DNA of 64,000 bases from DATJBF01 sp035516795 (lineage in GTDB: Bacteria; Verrucomicrobiota; Verrucomicrobiia; Palsa-1439). The stretch covers positions 1-64,000 of the forward strand of contig DATIZX010000011.1 of the NCBI GenBank assembly GCA_035516795.1, read 5' to 3'. A program made the position numbers and the translations under genes. Of this stretch, positions 62,541 through 64,000 are shown piece by piece (position 1 is the first letter of the stretch; each line of letters begins with the position of its first letter). The notes below the pieces were generated by a model. It was not told the origin of the DNA and did not search any database. It saw nothing but the letters and a program-made list of their open reading frames with translations.

Positions 62541-63698
62541 TCAAAAAGCGACGAAGCTGCCCGTTTCGATCACGTGACAGGGGACTCCATCGATGGATGT
62601 CGGCAAAGAGCTTCTTAGTCCGGTGGAGTCTTTCTCGACGAGGATCTCTACGGTGGCTTGCGTCGGGTCATCCTTTTGCCGGCCGACACCAATGCCAACG
62701 ACGCCCGGGACATCCAAAAGCTGCCGTTCGTGTCTGCTCTTCGCCGCTTCCGCCGCATTGAGCGAGGAAATCTCCAAACCGAAAGCGGCGGCTCCGGAAG
62801 ACTCGGCCGCCACCAGTGGAGTCCGTACGTCCGCCAACTCATCTGGGGCGCAGCCAACGATGCTCAAAAAAGACCCACTCAACCTCTTCTTGAGCTTGGC
62901 ACTCAACGCGGAAAGCACCTCGTCAATAGGATTCACTGCCGTCGCTGTCGACGAACCGGCAAAAAGCAGCCCCACGACACGGGGGCAGGGATTGGTGGCT
63001 TCCACAACCAAAGAACCCGAATCGCCGCCTTGGGCGAAATTGCCGAAATTGTTTGGAGTAACGATGATTTGTTTCACGAACGTGCGGACATGCGCTCTCC
63101 TGTTACAGCGAGCTTCCGCCACCCCAAGCGTTGCGTCTATGGCTGTGACTGTGCCGGTCGTTAGTCCGGTGGTGCGGCCACTCTTCATGACGAGGCTGCC
63201 AAGCGCCGGTACCACAGTTTCCGTGCTGGGTTGACCGATTTCGAGAATTTCTCCCGTTACGTCCACGTCGTTCGTACTCGTGATCTGGGCCAGTGCCGCA
63301 TCCACAAAATTGCGCTGCGCACCTGCTCTGAGTTGGATGCAGGCGGTAAACCTTGCGACCCGATTGCTCGGGCCCAAAGCGCAGTCGGCATCGATCAGTC
63401 CGGGCTGAGTGATGATCTGCCCGCGGATTCCGTGGTTGAGCCTGGCCAAAACATGATTGTTACCCAAAATGTAATAGGTACCATTTCCATCCGTAACGAG
63501 GGCTCCCAGCGTGCCGCTACAGCAGTAAGTCGTGCGTCTGTTGCGATCCTTGAGATTTCCGCCCGAGGTACCCAGTTTTATGGGACGTTGTTGAATAACT
63601 TGATGCGCAACGGCGTTAGCGTAAAGTTTGGGACCAGGGGACGGCGCACTGATGAGAACGAATGCCAATATTGACACGATTGAGCCTTTTGCACTCAT
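62541..63698 (-). CDS. Exported trypsin-fold (S1-like) protease
   Basis: 385 residues from the ATG at 63698, which has AGGAG 8 bases upstream; a signal peptide (VSILAFVLISAPSPG) follows. Catalytic triad candidates: His in YILGNNHVLARLN, Asp in VDAALAQI, Ser in AQGGDSGSLVVEA. A C-terminal domain (VPGVVGIGVGRQKDDPTQAT) of the kind seen in Nal1-like trypsin-fold proteins completes it. The second ORF start further up is not used. Convergent with hisA. Confidence 0.8.
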   Translation of the reverse strand: MSAKGSIVSILAFVLISAPSPGPKLYANAVAHQVIQQRPIKLGTSGGNLKDRNRRTTYCCSGTLGALVTDGNGTYYILGNNHVLARLNHGIRGQIITQPGLIDADCALGPSNRVARFTACIQLRAGAQRNFVDAALAQITSTNDVDVTGEILEIGQPSTETVVPALGSLVMKSGRTTGLTTGTVTAIDATLGVAEARCNRRAHVRTFVKQIIVTPNNFGNFAQGGDSGSLVVEATNPCPRVVGLLFAGSSTATAVNPIDEVLSALSAKLKKRLSGSFLSIVGCAPDELADVRTPLVAAESSGAAAFGLEISSLNAAEAAKSRHERQLLDVPGVVGIGVGRQKDDPTQATVEILVEKDSTGLRSSLPTSIDGVPCHVIETGSFVAF

Positions 63699-63884
63699 TG
63701 CGAGATCTCCTATTCTGAAAGCAAACCGCCATTGGATTTGACTTCTTTCCTCACACACCTAGCAACGCCGATATACACAGGTATCTTCCAAGCATCAAGC
63801 ACAAAAGCCACGGCCGCCGGGAATGCCTGACTTACCGCGCAGGACTCTGGACAAGACCCACGTTCTTCAAGTAGGGTGACTGCC

Positions 63885-64000
63885 ATGCAAATTACCGCGT
63901 TGGAGATTTGGGCTTATGGCATGATGATGATGCTCGGGGGCATCATGGGCTACGTGAAGGTGGGCAGCAAGGCATCGCTCTTGTCAGGCGTGGGAATGGG
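63885..64000 (+). CDS. TMEM14-like small membrane protein (cut by window edge)
   Basis: The first 38 residues are in the window: MQITALEIWAYG, a Met-rich stretch, GGIMGYVKVGSKASLLSG. This fits the TMEM14/UPF0136 family, small four-helix membrane proteins with GGxxGYxKAGSxAS near the start. The gene continues beyond base 64000. AGGGTGA precedes the ATG. Confidence 0.6.
   Translation, partial: MQITALEIWAYGMMMMLGGIMGYVKVGSKASLLSGVGM

Overview
This window looks like chromosomal DNA of a Verrucomicrobiota bacterium, probably of the Pedosphaera/Limisphaera side. The clues are large secreted proteins that share a short C-terminal tail ending FYRLRISLP or YYRIRLGP, a four-helix-bundle protein with a zinc-ribbon suffix, a DUF4912 plus GH57 pair, and a complete Gram-negative Pup (UBact)/proteasome operon. 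The taxonomic call is inference from gene content. I see no rRNA, tRNA or CRISPR array.

Layout. 1-1966: insertion-sequence debris: an IS5-family transposase running off the left edge, the C-terminal stump of a secreted protein, and an IS1380-type element with an internally deleted transposase. 2097-13045: secreted polysaccharide degradation (GH13 alpha-amylase, PL1 pectate lyase) around small membrane, lipoprotein and VOC genes, a MITE-like element and a 21-bp tandem array. 13400-24928: a permuted papain-like protein, a fused indolepyruvate ferredoxin oxidoreductase, an M23 peptidase, a STAS protein, an FHA protein coupled to a predicted pseudokinase, galE, fmt, an exported peroxiredoxin and a glycine-zipper lipoprotein. 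25071-29966: DUF4912 protein, GH57 branching enzyme and a TGS-type nucleoside kinase. 30000-35426: a repeat-rich stretch with several dispersed palindromes and a second 21-bp array, carrying hypothetical genes and adenosine deaminase. 35427-38632: HMGL-like aldolase, pseudopilin, cupin, small periplasmic protein.

The centrepiece is the minus-strand operon 45901-39277: AAA ATPase (ARC/Mpa) - dop - pup/UBact - prcB - prcA - pafA, with a good sigma70-like promoter ahead of the ATPase. It holds everything needed to activate the tag (Dop), attach it (PafA), unfold the target (ATPase) and degrade it (PrcA/PrcB). Two features stand out: the ATPase lacks the C-terminal GQYL/HbYX gate-opening tail, and a receiver domain without its phospho-acceptor Asp follows pafA on the same strand.

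The right third holds a Gfo/Idh/MocA oxidoreductase, a surface-polysaccharide set (membrane glycosyltransferase, GT4, MraY/WecA-like transferase), a two-permease-in-one ABC transporter with its ATPase, the tig-clpP-clpX proteostasis operon, an MFS transporter, hisH-hisA, a trypsin-fold protease and the start of a TMEM14-like gene. The window therefore carries two compartmentalised protease systems, the proteasome and ClpXP, about 12 kb apart.
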